64,000 bases of DNA from Dactylorhiza incarnata (GCA_033032865.1 JAWHQI010000079.1:9242501-9306500); one strand, 5' to 3'. Counted from the stretch's first letter, positions 10,860 through 22,620 are shown. Notes: generated from the letters alone by a model not told the origin. Translations and numbers: made by a program.

Positions 10860-12412
10860 TTTTTCCTAGATGCTAGCTCTAACATTTTATTTTTAAAACT
10901 ATCGCGTGTTTTTGGTTGCGACGCATCCTCTCGGGGCCGCGATCCGTATAAATTATCATAATAATTATAACATTTAGTAAAAATAGTGTTAAAATTTAAA
11001 ATACTAATATTATTCAAATTTGAGTAATTAATATTTTCGCCTAAATAATTATTTATTTCTTCTATTAAATTTTCAACGCCTTCTACGCCAAATAGAGGAT
11101 TCAAAGCGGCGGTGCATGAAAACATTGCTGGCATTTCTTTATAATATTTTTAAAAAAATTCCATTAATTCTATTAAATCATGTCATCTGATATGTTGTTT
11201 AAAATAATTTATTTTTTGTGTTATATTAACAAAATTTTCAATAACTAGCGGGCTAGTAGGATAATATACGCCCGATAAATAATTTGTTGCCGTGTAAAAA
11301 ACTTCTAATAATTCCATATAACTTTCTAAAACTGCCCAATCGGCCTCACTTAAATCGAACATACCTAATGCAGTATAATATTCCATAAGTAGTGATTTTT
11401 GATGAATCTTCTGTTTTAACATTATGTATGTCGAGTTTCATCTAATTGGCATGTCAAATAAAGGTTTCAAAAAAATTTCACCTTGTGCGTTTACGAATTT
11501 TTTAAGATCTTGTCGTCGCTATTTAGAACTATAAATAAATTGTAACATTAAACAAATTTTATTAATGCATGGTTCCATATAAGTTAAACTATCCTGTACG
11601 ACTAAATTTAAAACGTGACATACACAACGAGTATGAAAAAATGCCCCGTTTAACATAGGTTTTAAATCTCGTTTTAACCACTCAATTGCAGTTGTATTAT
11701 TTGTGGCGTTATCGAAAGAAATACTCATAATTTTATATTTTATTTTAAATTCCCGCACACATTTTAAAATAATTTGATAAATCGCTTGACCGGTGTGTGG
11801 GACTTCAAAATTTTCAAAACATATTATGCGCTTATTTAGATCCCAGGAAACGGGATCGACCCAGTGACAAGTGATACAAAGATATGATAATCCTAATTTT
11901 ATACTATTTGTCCAAACGTCGCTCGTTAAACTCACTCGACCCTCAAAATATTCAAAACAATTTATTAAAGATTATTTCGCTTCTAAATAATATTTAAGTG
12001 TGCCGCGCTTAATGGTGGCTCGACATACTTGATGATATTTGGGTTGAATCCCTTGATGTATGTACTCGGTCTCCTCCGCATTATCATAGTGGTTGAACGA
12101 TAACCCACGTCTGATGATGTTCTTCACCTGCAGCTCCCGCTGCCAAGCTTGATCGTATGTCCATATTTGTGCGAATCCCGATAATTCCACCTGACTGGAC
12201 TCGGGAGCTTGCTTCGCCATGCACGACTTAATGTGTCGTGCGAGTGTTGAGTTGCTACTGAGGGTGAGCAGTTTTGCGCAAAGTTTGCACTTTGCCCTGT
12301 GTTCGTTGCCGACTTTGACTTTCTCGAAGTGCTCCCACTATGGAGTCGTGTGTTTGTGCTCCATAATTTCGTGCGCCAACGTTGATGACGACGACACCAT
12401 GCTCGACGACAT
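10860..12412 (-). pseudogene. hAT transposase relic (zf-BED, RNase H-like core)
   Basis: Reading from 12412 leftwards, the N-terminus carries a BED zinc finger: W..F then CKLC and H..SC, interrupted by a TAG (CCA-TAG-TGG) near 12340. Next come the core blocks LTSDVWTNS, YLCITCHWVDP, RIICFENFEVPHTG, ISFDNATNNTTAI and HTRCVCHVLNLVVQDSL (11519-11935), all hallmarks of plant hAT transposases. Further blocks lie at 11183-11422 (ADWAVLESYMELLEVFY) and 10860-11134 (PAMFSCTAALNPLFGVEG). Stops or shifts separate the blocks, for example TGA at 11183. The C-terminal hAT dimerisation domain is absent; the frame runs into the GC-rich subterminal repeat. The protein would have cut and moved hAT ends in the nucleus. 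Confidence 0.88.
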
Positions 12413-12415
12413 TGA

Positions 12416-12520
12416 ATGAGACTATGAGAGAGAGTAAGAGAGAGAGAGAGTAAGAGAGAGATAGAGAGTAACTTAGTAAGAGAGAGAGTGAGAGAGAGAG
12501 AATAGATATAATGAAGAGAG
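12416..12520. repeat. GA-rich microsatellite at the hAT transposase start
   Basis: (GAGA)n runs interrupted by TAA lie directly upstream of the transposase ATG (on the minus strand it reads CTCT-rich), in the leader or promoter position. Confidence 0.85.
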
Positions 12521-12615
12521 AGGGGGTATAAATAGATTTTTTTTTAATATAAAAATTTAAAAAACTAAAATTAAAATTTTAATTTAAAATTATTTTTTTT
12601 AATAATAAAACAAAA

Positions 12616-12750
12616 GTGGTTGCTGCCACTTTAATCAAGTGGCAGCAGCCACTTAATGCTATTATCGCCTACAACAACATTAAATGATGCAGGCGGCAGC
12701 AGCCCAACGGCTATAGAGCCGTTGGCTTCCAACGGCTCTATAGTCGTTGG
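12616..12750. repeat. Hairpin-forming repeats in the hAT upstream region
   Basis: GCTGCCACTT pairs with AAGTGGCAGC (12616-12654). Further right, CCAACGGCT and AGCCGTTGG occur twice in inverted order (12703-12750). These lie between the transposase start and the right subterminal GC repeats. Confidence 0.75.
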
Positions 12751-12973
12751 AATTAATGGGCCGGGGCAAAGCCCGGCCCAGTTCCATCCAGGGCCTAAAA
12801 CCGGGCTTTGCCCGGCCTGGCCCGGGCTGGTTTTCAGGATGGGCTTTGCCCAAAAATTGGGACCCTAAATGGCCTGGCCCGGGGCGGCCTTAGCCCGCCA
12901 CCGGGCCTACCCAGGCTTTTGCCAGGCCGGGCCTGGGTCGGCCCCCCATGCCCGGTTTTAAAGCCCAGGTCTA

Positions 12974-12981
12974 ACATAATA
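12974..12981. repeat. Right target site duplication of the hAT element
   Basis: ACATAATA, identical to 10593-10600. Confidence 0.9.
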
Positions 12982-13640
12982 CTACATTTTTTTTATTATA
13001 ATGACAACTTATTCAGAGGCCATTTAGGCCCTCAAAACATTATTTGAAAAACTATTGACTTTTTCTGAAATCTTAATTAACTATTTTATTTGGAAAATTT
13101 AGGCCCGATTTTGGGCACCTTAGGGCCCAAATAAGAAAAAGTGTTGAAGATAAAAGATTTAGTTAATACATTAATCTGCAATTTTTATGTTGACACCATC
13201 CCAATTATAGTCCATTTAGGTCCTCAAAATATTAATTGAAAATGTAAAAAAAACTCTGTATTTTCTGATTTCTCAAACCTATAAAATTTTCAGAAACTTG
13301 AGGCTCAATTTTGGGCAGCATAAGGCCCAAATCAGAAGAAGTTTTCAAAATAAAAGTTTTAGTTAGTGTATTAGGATACAACATTTATTTTGGCACTATC
13401 TTAATCAGAGGCCATTTAGGCACTCCAAATATCAATAGAAAAAGAGTAAAAATCTCTGATTTCCTGAAATTCTCAAATCAACTTTTTTTAAGAAACCTTA
13501 GGCTCAATTTTGGGCACCTTGGGGCGTAAATCAGGAAAAATGTTGAACACGAGTTTTAGTTAATACATTAGACTACAACTTCCTTTTTGACACCAACTTG
13601 ATCAAAAGCCACTAAGGCCTACTAAATATTGCATGGAAAG
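12982..13640. repeat. Tandem array with ~195-bp period
   Basis: The block GGCCATTTAGG (and variants) recurs at 13021, 13213, 13413 and, degraded, 13610: spacings of 192, 200 and 197 bp. Each unit also has the block TTTTGGGCACCTTAGGGC and a run like TTTTAGTTAATACATTA. The DNA left of the hAT insertion (about 10540-10600) resembles the end of such a unit, so the transposon probably landed inside the array. Nothing is encoded. Confidence 0.75.
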
Positions 13641-14404
13641 AGCCAAAAACCTATTTTGACCTTTTTCGCTTAAAAGTCGTCACCTCTTCGCTTTTCAATA
13701 AAATATACGGAATTGTGAATTAGCTTAGCATAAAATAGTGATCATGTCGTATTTTCCTCTTTATGCTCGAACCCGTTAATACGCTTTAGTAGGAAATCGT
13801 GGTGGTTCTGCTACATGAGAATGACGTCTTCGTGGTGACTTTCACTGAGTACTGCATAACTTCCTATGAGCTAGGACACGATGGAACTATCACCGAGCTA
13901 GACACTATTTTAGTCATGCATGAAATATCTTTCACAACCTATTATTATCTATTAGACATTTTCTAAATGCTATCAGTGTTTCGCCTCTCGTTTTGTGTTA
14001 CGACCTTAAACTAAGCAACATGTACTAGTTAATAACTATAGATCTAAAGGTCGCTCTATTTTTGTGTTTTGGCATCTTTAGTAATTTAAGGTATATGTAA
14101 TTCTTATTGTGACTGCTAGTCTTTAGATAAGTTAAAAATATGATGATGTATTGGGTTGGTGCATACTGGCATGTGGTGAGTTTGTTGGCCTCCCAGAAAA
14201 AGACACACTAACGGGGGGGGGGGGGGGGGGGGGGGGGATTAGACAATGAACTCTCGAATATGAAGGAGTAGGAGACTTTGCCGGGTGTGAATTCTCGTGG
14301 AAGACTATGCTCATTATGTGTTATTCCCTAGAAGTGGATAGGACCATTCCACTGTCATTGTTGAGCTACGGCGGTTAAGCTCCCCAATAAATTGGTCACT
14401 ATAT
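13641..14404. other. Unassigned stretch with a long G-run
   Basis: No gene or element end recognised. A run of about 27 G lies at 14211-14237. The left edge of the LARD LTR copy is lost somewhere in this stretch. Confidence 0.4.
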
Positions 14405-16867
14405 CTCCACTTCCTAGGCTGGTATACACACTACCAGGCCTAGACCCTCTGTACGCCTCTGTACATGTCCTAGGTGCACTCTAGAGTCTTACGTACTCTT
14501 TGCTGGTATCCACCAGTCCTTCAGGTCAAGTGTGCGTTTTCGGGGATCGTCCTCCAGACCGCAGTATAAACAACATATTGGCCCCTCAAACCCTCACACC
14601 TACCTAAGTCAACATACTGTCATCGGTGTGATGACCGGTCCTGTACCGAAGACCCGCCACTAAATTGTTCTTATGCACATGCTATTTATCACCACCCGAG
14701 CCTTCATCTCGCAGGACTAACTCATCCTGTTATACAACCTCCCATCCCTTAACTCGGGATGAAGTTTACCCGGTGAAGGGCTCGCAGCGGTACTAGATGG
14801 TATTCTGGGGTGATATCCCAGACCTTCCTTCCTCAGAATATTTATTCTTATTGGTAACTACCCTTGTTAAGGTTACCCTCATGGTTGCTCTATACAACTT
14901 AAGTACGATAAGATTTCCTTTAGGTAATTGACGACCTTCTACTAATGTGTGGTGCAAATTCTTAGGTGTTCACCTAAACACTCATACCTAAGATTAAATG
15001 CATTATTGTCAACTTAAATGTCTAAGTGTCACTATAAGTACTATGGATAGAAAACCCTCAAATTTACTTCGCTTGTTCATCGAGACGTACATCCGTTCAT
15101 TATTCCCCACGGGGAAGACTTTCTCCAATTAGCCTACCACTCATGTGGACTGTAGTTATATATGCCCTAATGTTATTCTCCAAATTTCATTCCATTCCCA
15201 CATGTTTTGACTAGCTTAGATACTACCCCAAGTTTTTGCTAAACGCAGACCAACTCTACATTGGACTAATTGGAATCACCATAATGTGAACATCACCAAA
15301 ACATGACCAAATGTCTTAAGATTTTTATCATAGATCAAAAATGACCTAATCACAATATGATCAAAAATTTCATAATTTTCTCAACTAATTTGGTCATTTA
15401 TAAAAATACTTTAATGATTATGCACACCTCACTTTACACATGAAGTATAATGTTCTGAAGTAAAATGCTCTCAATAAATTATCAGTGACATATATTGTAT
15501 AAATATAATGGCTGGTTGAATTTCCTAATTTTTCATAATGTTTAAGACCACTATTTAAATATTCAAACCTTTAAATCAATTGGGCACATTAGACAGTAAG
15601 TACTGAAATAAATGATCCAAAAATTCTATAAAAATTACCATATACGGATGATGATCAAAATAGAGCCCAGCCAGATTTTTAGAATTTTCCAGATAATATT
15701 AGTCATGTAAATTCCATTAATACATAAGTGTGCCAAAGGGTATTTTTGGTAATTATCAGTGTAAATGACTTCTAAAGATTCTACCAAAACTTCCAGAGTT
15801 GTATTTCAAGATAATCTATCATATTCCAGAGTATTAAATTTTTCCCTAGGTTTAAGGTGATGTTTATTCCATTAATACACTTTGTGATAAAAATTCATTA
15901 TTCACAAATGTCTAAGAAAATTAATTCCAAAAATCCCAACAAAATTTACAGATATGTATAACATCCTAAGATATCATTTGACAGAAATTAGATTTTTTCT
16001 AGGTTGCTTGACCACTTGTATTTTGATTAATATATTTATGTGACAAATTCATTATTGTCCAAATATTTCGGATTTTTCTTTCCAAAAATCCTAATATTTC
16101 TAAGGATGATACTCTTCTCTATGATAAGTGTGTTACCAAAATTTCATGAGCCCACCTCCAGCCATAAGTGATGAGAATATAAAAATACACAAATGTGTTA
16201 TGTGCACACCACCCCTCCATACATCACATTCCTATGAATATGAGAAAATATGATCTAAAGTGGGCCAAATTGTACCAACATTTGACATGTTACTCAATAG
16301 GGTCTAACCCTTATACCACCTAAGATTTGGGTCACTCTGCATATATTTAACCATAAATTTTTCATTAATATGAAATATCACATTTAACATAAAATCATAC
16401 AAAATTGTTGCCCTAAAATTTTGATTTTTGGGAAGGTGATGAGTCTATACTATTTACAACTATGGCTAAAATATTAGACTCATCCAAGTAGGTATGAAGT
16501 CTAGATCTACAAAATAAGGTCTGACCACCCTTTTGTACATGTCTCGGTAGAATAAACCTACAAGGGACTCTAGGTCACAAAATAGGGTGATTCAAAGCCC
16601 TTTGGAAAGTAGAGAGTAAGGCCTATAAAAGTTGTCTCTGGTACTTTTGCCTAAAACAGCTTCTAAGTAGCCTAAATATTGAGTTTAATCTTATGTATAA
16701 AGTGTGACAGATTTAATTAAAATATATAAATATTGGTCTGCATATAGCCATCACCTGAAATCAAGGGTCTTGATTTTGTCTCCTTCCTCCAGCTGACGAC
16801 CATCATTACTCCCAGCTGGGCTGACTTCTACCTTCATTTCCCGGCCAACTAAGGGCCACCACTACCG

Positions 16868-16872
16868 GCCAC
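16868..16872. repeat. Target site duplication (left) of the Athila-type element
   Basis: GCCAC, repeated at 24129-24133. Confidence 0.9.
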
Positions 16873-17736
16873 TGATGCGCGTCGGCAAGGGCACCGGTCG
16901 CTGTCAAGTAATAATTGTGGAGAATAAATTCCCCGGATGTCGGTCTCTTGAGGAATGCAGGATGGGTGATCGAATCGTGCGGTGAATATTGTTACACAAG
17001 CGTTTCACAAACACAACAAGGGGTCTTTGGTTGGTTTTCCTAATTTTAGCAACAATAAAAGAGATGCGGGTCGAGAACACCGCTTCGCAACGTGAGGTGG
17101 ATGCAACGGCCGCGATGCCGTGCTTCGTGAGGCGAATGAAGTGGACTCAGGCGCGAGAGAGTGAGGGTCGCAAACACCTCTTCACAACCGTCATTAGCTC
17201 TTGCCAACACGGAGCAAACGCCTTGCGTGCGTGTGTGAGTGAGTGCGCTTGAACGTGGTGAATCACAACCAACCCATGAATAAGAACACAGAAACCTTCA
17301 TTCTCATCAAGTAAATATCACAATATTCATTTAGTAAAAGATTCAAAGGGGTACAATCAAGGAAAGAGGAAGGAGATAACCGGCGGTGAAGACTAGCGGC
17401 CGTTCACGGCCGGAATGGTAGGTTGTCGGGCTACCTCCGGACTCGGGCGGACGATGCTTCCGGCGTAGAGGGCTGTCACAATCTCCCTACGTGCTCCGTC
17501 GTCTTCGACTCAAGGTCTCTTCTTCTTCTCACCGGGCGGAAAGCGAAAATGATTGCTTGGAGGCTTGCGGATGATGGAGAACACTCACGGGTGATGGAGG
17601 ATGTCTAGGAATGGACATAGGAAGCTTCCCCTTGCGTAGGAGATGAAGTAGGGGCGATCCAAGGGGCGGTCGGCGGCGTACGGAACAGAAAATCCCGCTC
17701 CCGGAATGATAATCCGCCCTAAAATCGCAACAGGCG

Positions 17737-17744
17737 CTTAAATA
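17737..17744 (-). promoter_or_regulatory. TATA-like box of the Gypsy-5 3' LTR
   Basis: On the minus strand TATTTAAG lies directly downstream of the hairpin array, matching the array-then-TATA order of the other LTRs. The match to a TATA consensus is only fair; the 5' LTR has the same sequence at 23485-23492. Confidence 0.45.
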
Positions 17745-17763
17745 GGCGCAGGATTAAACACTG

Positions 17764-18125
17764 CGCACGATCATTGGCGCACGACCAGTGGTCGTGCGCA
17801 CTGGAATCCTGCGATCGTGCGCACTGCCTGGACAGAACCTGCAAGAGATGAAGTTATAAAATAAAATGCTCGCACGACCAGTGGCGCACGACCGTTGATC
17901 GTGCGCACTAGCGTCGGTGGTCGTGCGCAATAGGTGAGACAGAACTCATAAAATTACTAATAAGTGCGCACGGACAGTGGCGCACGACCGGTGGTCGTGC
18001 GCACTGGAGTTGATGGGCGTGCGCACTGCACCAGACAGAACTCGTAAAAAGGGGCTAAGTGCGCACGATCAGTGGCGCACGACCAGTGGTTGTGCGCACT
18101 AGAACAAGTGATCGTGCGCAGTGTT
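17764..18125. repeat. GCGCACGACC hairpin array in the Gypsy-5 LTR
   Basis: Four clusters of GCGCACGA(C/T)C paired with the inverse GGTCGTGCGC are spaced about 100 bp apart. The cleanest has 10-bp arms separated by 3 bases (17777-17786 and 17790-17799); another is at 17980-18002. CAGACAGAACT-like spacers separate clusters. CpG-rich and located immediately upstream (minus strand) of the TATA-like box. The same array is in the other LTR at 23512-23873. Confidence 0.85.
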
Positions 18126-18380
18126 CCTGTGCAGAATTGCACCGGAAACACTTGCACTCCTCCTATTCCAGCACAAACACAGATCTAGCCACCGAAAGTG
18201 GCACTTAACAACATATGAGTACTATGAAAGGAAATAAACACGAAAACACACCAAAGTGGGCCAAAATGTGCACCTAGCATGGGTTATCAATTATAAACTA
18301 TAATAAGGCTAAAGTGCATGATATTGACTAAATAATGGCCCGGATGAGTCCATGAAGGTGTATATAATCAGGACTCATCA

Positions 18381-18391
18381 CACCCCCAGAC
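18381..18391 (-). other. Polypurine tract of Gypsy-5
   Basis: On the minus strand GTCTGGGGGTG directly precedes the 3' LTR start. Similar CCCCCAGAC copies at about 18902 and 19789 lie further inside. Confidence 0.8.
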
Positions 18392-20175
18392 TTAACTGTT
18401 TGCGCGTCCCGAGCAAACGAATCCGGCGGAAGTTGAAAAAGATAATTAAAATAGCGAATTACACAGGGGAGTACAGTGCGAAGTAACATACGCATGCGAG
18501 TAGGAATTCTAGTAGAAGAAGATTCTAGCTATGCTAACTAATTTACGTAAGTACTAAAGCGTAATCAAAGATTTAATTGTACTCAGTGGGTGAATTATGA
18601 AGAATTTGACGATCATGCCCGGTATGGAAGTGACAAGACGCTGAGGCGGGTGTTGCAAAAGATCGGAGCTTAGGAATAACTCCGCTGAAATCCATCAACG
18701 TCGTGAACCATACGCTTGCCCAGTCACACTCTCTCCACAGTGCTAGCAAACTCGCAAATCAAATCAGTAGGACTTATAGGATTAAAACGGGGCTTAGGTT
18801 ACGGAATGATATGCAAAGATAAACATGACGGCTACGCAACCCAAATGAGCCAACGGCACACTGCACCTTACAAAACCAAACAACTATGCTCGTGTGACAC
18901 ACCCCCAGACCTGTCATGAAAACCAGGTGTGCACACAGCCTACTTTACAAATACCAACAGATTTTTCTCTTTAGCTTGGGAGGATTATTTTCAGGATACT
19001 CTTCTTTTTTTCTTTTATATATTTTTCTTCTTTCAAGCAACCTCCAGTTGGTTCAAAATCAGCGGATAGACAATATTTTCTCTTCAAAACACAATGATAC
19101 CACACACCACACAAGTTGGAAATTATGAGCACAGTTAAAACATTTTTTTGGTTGCGGGCGTAGGATAGGCTTCAGGCTTTGGTGGATGAGGAGGAGCTGA
19201 ACATAAAAATGGTAGGCACAAATTTGGCTTGCAAAGGTGAATGAAAGGGGCATGGAATAGCAAAGCTCAAACTAGCCAAATGGTGGCCTACATCATGCTT
19301 GACTCAACAAGTAGCTCTCACCCATGCTTCAAGAGTCGCTTGGGGCAAGTTCTTAGCCCACGAGAAAGATAAACCTTCCTCCCGACTCGAGCAACACACG
19401 TTTAGCGACCGCACACACACAACACCGGGTTATCATCAATTTCATTCGAATTCACCACTTGAGTACATTAAATCTAAATTTACGCAGAGATACTGCACAT
19501 AAATTAAATGCATAAAGAAAATCTAATTCTACGCAAATTCTACCATAGCATGCGAAGCGACTAGAACACTACATGAGTCGACACTGCGCTCCAAATAATA
19601 ATTCCTGTGTTAATAGCCTATTTCACATTCCAACCAAACTAGTTTAAGCGGAACAACACAAAAGAAAGCACGCACTCAAGTGGGTGAAGTGGTGTGTGAA
19701 GATGAACGATACTAAATAACTGAAATTAAAATACTTCTAGTATGCAAATGAGATGAGCATGTGCAGTGGGTGACAAAGAAACGGCTCTCCCCCAGACTTA
19801 ATCAAAACTATACAACATAATGATATGACGGTGAAAATCAAAATTGAAAGCTAGGGAAGAAGTTACCCAATGCTCAGCACGTGAGCATACCAGAAGAATG
19901 GCGTTTAAAATCAAGACAATCCGCAGCATCCACCATCGAACACAAAACCTGCAAGCAAAACTCAAAACAACAAAAGCAAAAACAAAAACTGAACTAGGAA
20001 AGGTTAGATAAAGGGAAATATAAAAAAAACGGAAATCTGGGTTGTCTCCCAGTAGCGCTTTCATTTAACGTCCTTAAGCTGGACCAAATACCTGTATTAG
20101 CATTGTTTATAAAGAGTGCAGGAATTAAGAAGACATACTCAAAAATAGTTCATTACAGCAATTAAAAAACACGCA
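18392..20175 (-). other. Gypsy-5 non-coding 3' interior
   Basis: This stretch between the gag-protease frame and the polypurine tract should hold pol in a full element. No RT, RNase H or integrase motif is visible in any frame. The short frames are not recognisable. Confidence 0.75.
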
Positions 20176-22506
20176 TCAACTAAAAGCGCTCTTGTGGTGC
20201 GCATCTCCTGTAGCATGTAGGCGGGAGGTGAAGGCTTTAGGGCCAGCACTGGTATTACCCAATGCTCCCCTAACCTCCGCCATCTTGCTACGAAGAGCGG
20301 CAGCACGAGCGTCACGCAGAAGTTTTTCTTTTTTCAGTTTGGTGACGGTTGGAGATTGCCACCGTTGTGAACTCTCAGATTTTTCCTCCTTAGAATCAGG
20401 TGGCGTCACTTCCGGTGTCACTGTGACCACCGGATCGGCCCAAGAGACGGAACGCTTAAACAGTTTATTACACGATTCATCACAAGAAGAAAAATAATCA
20501 GCATTCTTGACTAAATCCACATCATCATTTCTCGGACAGCCGTCATCCTCCTTTTCGGCGTCGAATTCTTTCCGAAAGTCAATCACTTCCTCCTCATCAG
20601 ATTTGAGCTCCTCCATTTCCCCTTTACCTGTTTCTTGGAAATGCGTCTTCCCTGCACAACTCAGAAGTTCATCAGAAATAACAAGAGGGGGAGGAGTGGA
20701 TGTGTCGGCTCTAGCTTCGAGATGAATGGGCTGCAGCGCCGTGTTAGGTAAGATGACACACCCCGTGGCAAAGTCAAGGGTGGCGCCGCTCTCTTTCAAG
20801 AACGGCACCCCCAAGATAGGGATGGATTGATTTTCCCGGGGGCCCAACACCTGAAAGTCCGCGACCACAGTTGTCCCCTCAACTATTACTTCCACGTTTC
20901 TCACCTCTCCCTCGGATTGAATAATGGTGCCGTTAGCGAGAATCAGCGATTTCTTTTCCTCTGTGTTAATCTCCAATTGAAGTTTCGCAATATCTTGCAG
21001 CGCAATAACATTGCGAGAGGAACCGGAATCGCATAGAGCCTTTGTTTCAACCTGATTGATGGAACACGAGATTGTCAGCTCACTCGGATTGGCATCCACC
21101 ACGTCCCCCAAACTTTTCCCTTGATCAATGGGATTCTTTTCCGTATTACTGGGAAGGGACCCCTGCGAACGCTCAGTTAGCGCTTGGGCCAATTGGCCCA
21201 AGTGCGTCTCCAAGTTTCGCATAGATGCAGTTTGGTTTGCCATATTCGAGTTAGCTACAAGCATGAATTTTTCCATCATTTCTTCTAAATTACTCTTCTT
21301 TTGAGTAGGGGGTGCTTGGTTGTAATCCGGGTGCGGCGGCCTCGGTTGGCTCCCGGAGGCGTAAGCATCATTTTGATGCTGCCCCGGTGACCATCGTTGG
21401 CCGGGCGTGTTGGGATTCCACGAGAAGTTCGGATGACTTCTCGCTCCCGGATTATAAGTGTTATTATACGGCGCCCCCTTGGACTGATTTCCAACATAAT
21501 TCACAGATTCATTTAAAGATAAGTGCACGAAATCACCTACCACTTGGTTCCCCGAGCATTCGTAAGCATGGTGGCCTCCACCTCCACATCCTTCACAAGT
21601 AATGATGGCAGCAGATGGAGACGGAGAAGGAAGAGAATCAACCATGAAGAGTCCTCGGCTGCTTCTTGGAGCGTTTCTCCCTGCAGTCCAGAAGGTACTG
21701 TGGGAGGCAGTGTCACGCAAAATCCGCAGGGCATCTTCAGGGGTGTGGTTCATCAATGTACCACCGGCCGCAGCATCGATCATTGCCCTATAATTGGGCT
21801 CGATCGCGAAGTAGAACAATTCAACCACATTCCATGGCTGGAGCTCGTGGCCAGGGCAACGGCGAAGGAGTTCATTGAGGCGCTCCCAAGCTTCCGCAAG
21901 AGTCTCTTGATCCAACTGCCGAAATGTGGCGATTTCATGCCGCAAGCTTACAATCTTATCCACCGGGTGGAATTTAGCCAGGAATTTGGATGCAAGGGCA
22001 TCCCATGTTGCAGCAGTCCCGGGCGGGATGGAATGAAGCCATACTTTTGCTTTATCACGGAGGGAGAAGGGGAACAGTCTCAGTTTGACTGTGTCATCAG
22101 CAATGCCCGCATAGCGGAAAGTTCCGCAAATATCAGAGAATTCTGCCAGATGCAGATGCGGGTCTTCGCTAGCCATCCCCAAAAACTGAGCATGGTTTCG
22201 GATAATGTTTAAGATCGCCGGCTTTATCTCAAACTGATTGTTCATGATATTGGGCCCAAAGCCCGGATACACGCTTCCAGCAGTGGGGGTGGTATAATCT
22301 CTCATAGTACGAGGCCGAGGTCTCTCCGCCTCCTGTTCATCAGTGGCCGGATTTTGCCCCTCATCGTGCACTCGCGCATCAGCATCATTCGGGTTCACAT
22401 GATCACCCATGGCTGCTTGCAGAGCCGCAGCACGCCTTCGCGCGCGAGCGGTTCGTTCGATTTCTGGGTCAAAAGGTGCAAGTTCACCTGCAATCTGCCT
22501 CTGCAT
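20176..22506 (-). CDS. gag: Gag-protease polyprotein of an Athila-type gypsy element
   Basis: An uninterrupted 776-residue frame. Residues ~90-270 are a retrotransposon Gag domain (FEIKPAILNIIRNHAQF, SLRDKAKVWLHSI, LDQETLAEAWERLNELLRRC, AAAGGTLMNHTPEDA). A CCHC zinc knuckle CEGCGGGGHHAYEC is at ~304-317. The block NLETHLGQLAQALTERSQGS (~431-450) is typical of Athila Gags. An aspartic protease follows at ~475-590, with the active site CDSGSSRNV near 493. The C-terminal ~180 residues are acidic and of unknown role. Gag would form the capsid and the protease would process it. The start is the ATG about 90 bp after the primer site. No stop or shift is present, so it may still be translated. Pol is absent. 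Confidence 0.93.
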   Translation of the reverse strand: MQRQIAGELAPFDPEIERTARARRRAAALQAAMGDHVNPNDADARVHDEGQNPATDEQEAERPRPRTMRDYTTPTAGSVYPGFGPNIMNNQFEIKPAILNIIRNHAQFLGMASEDPHLHLAEFSDICGTFRYAGIADDTVKLRLFPFSLRDKAKVWLHSIPPGTAATWDALASKFLAKFHPVDKIVSLRHEIATFRQLDQETLAEAWERLNELLRRCPGHELQPWNVVELFYFAIEPNYRAMIDAAAGGTLMNHTPEDALRILRDTASHSTFWTAGRNAPRSSRGLFMVDSLPSPSPSAAIITCEGCGGGGHHAYECSGNQVVGDFVHLSLNESVNYVGNQSKGAPYNNTYNPGARSHPNFSWNPNTPGQRWSPGQHQNDAYASGSQPRPPHPDYNQAPPTQKKSNLEEMMEKFMLVANSNMANQTASMRNLETHLGQLAQALTERSQGSLPSNTEKNPIDQGKSLGDVVDANPSELTISCSINQVETKALCDSGSSRNVIALQDIAKLQLEINTEEKKSLILANGTIIQSEGEVRNVEVIVEGTTVVADFQVLGPRENQSIPILGVPFLKESGATLDFATGCVILPNTALQPIHLEARADTSTPPPLVISDELLSCAGKTHFQETGKGEMEELKSDEEEVIDFRKEFDAEKEDDGCPRNDDVDLVKNADYFSSCDESCNKLFKRSVSWADPVVTVTPEVTPPDSKEEKSESSQRWQSPTVTKLKKEKLLRDARAAALRSKMAEVRGALGNTSAGPKAFTSRLHATGDAHHKSAFS

Positions 22507-22595
22507 GCGCTGTCAACAACAAGAAGAAAATGAAAAGATCAAAAACAACTGCTCGTGTAACGAGAGTCACGACACAAGACGATACATGCCTGCGT

Positions 22596-22613
22596 TCCCC
22601 GGCAACGGCGCCA
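22596..22613 (-). other. Primer binding site (tRNA-Asp type) of Gypsy-5
   Basis: On the minus strand TGGCGCCGTTGCCGGGGA begins seven bases after the 5' LTR. This is the usual plant primer site complementary to the 3' end of tRNA-Asp. Confidence 0.9.
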
Positions 22614-22620
22614 AAAAACT

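Larger units (their letters stand above)
10601..12973 (-). mobile_element. hAT-superfamily DNA transposon with intact ends
   Basis: The left end TAGTCCTG and the right end (reverse complement TAGACCTGGG) form short imperfect terminal inverted repeats bounded by a perfect 8-bp duplication ACATAATA. Both subterminal zones (about 10611-10800 and 12760-12965) are packed with GGGCC/CCGGGC repeats, as expected for transposase-binding regions. The transposase is on the minus strand and is broken. The element sits inside a ~195-bp tandem array that resumes on the right. Confidence 0.9.
16873..18380 (-). repeat. 3' LTR of Gypsy-5
   Basis: 1508 bp, from TGATGCGCGTCGG to GGACTCATCA on the plus strand, nearly identical to 22621-24128. 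Being left of a minus-strand element, it is the 3' copy. Confidence 0.95.

Noticed and set aside
16989..17252. An 87-residue frame repeated exactly at 22737-23000
   Set aside because: The duplication is explained by the two LTRs of Gypsy-5; no domain, and it is antisense to the LTR promoter direction.
17764..18125. Regularly spaced palindromic repeats as a CRISPR-like array
   Set aside because: They lie in a plant LTR, units are imperfect and the spacers are similar to one another; no cas genes, and the host is a eukaryote.
21312..22212. Long plus-strand frames, up to 229 residues
   Set aside because: They are antisense shadows of the minus-strand gag-protease frame, which has a zinc knuckle and protease motif.
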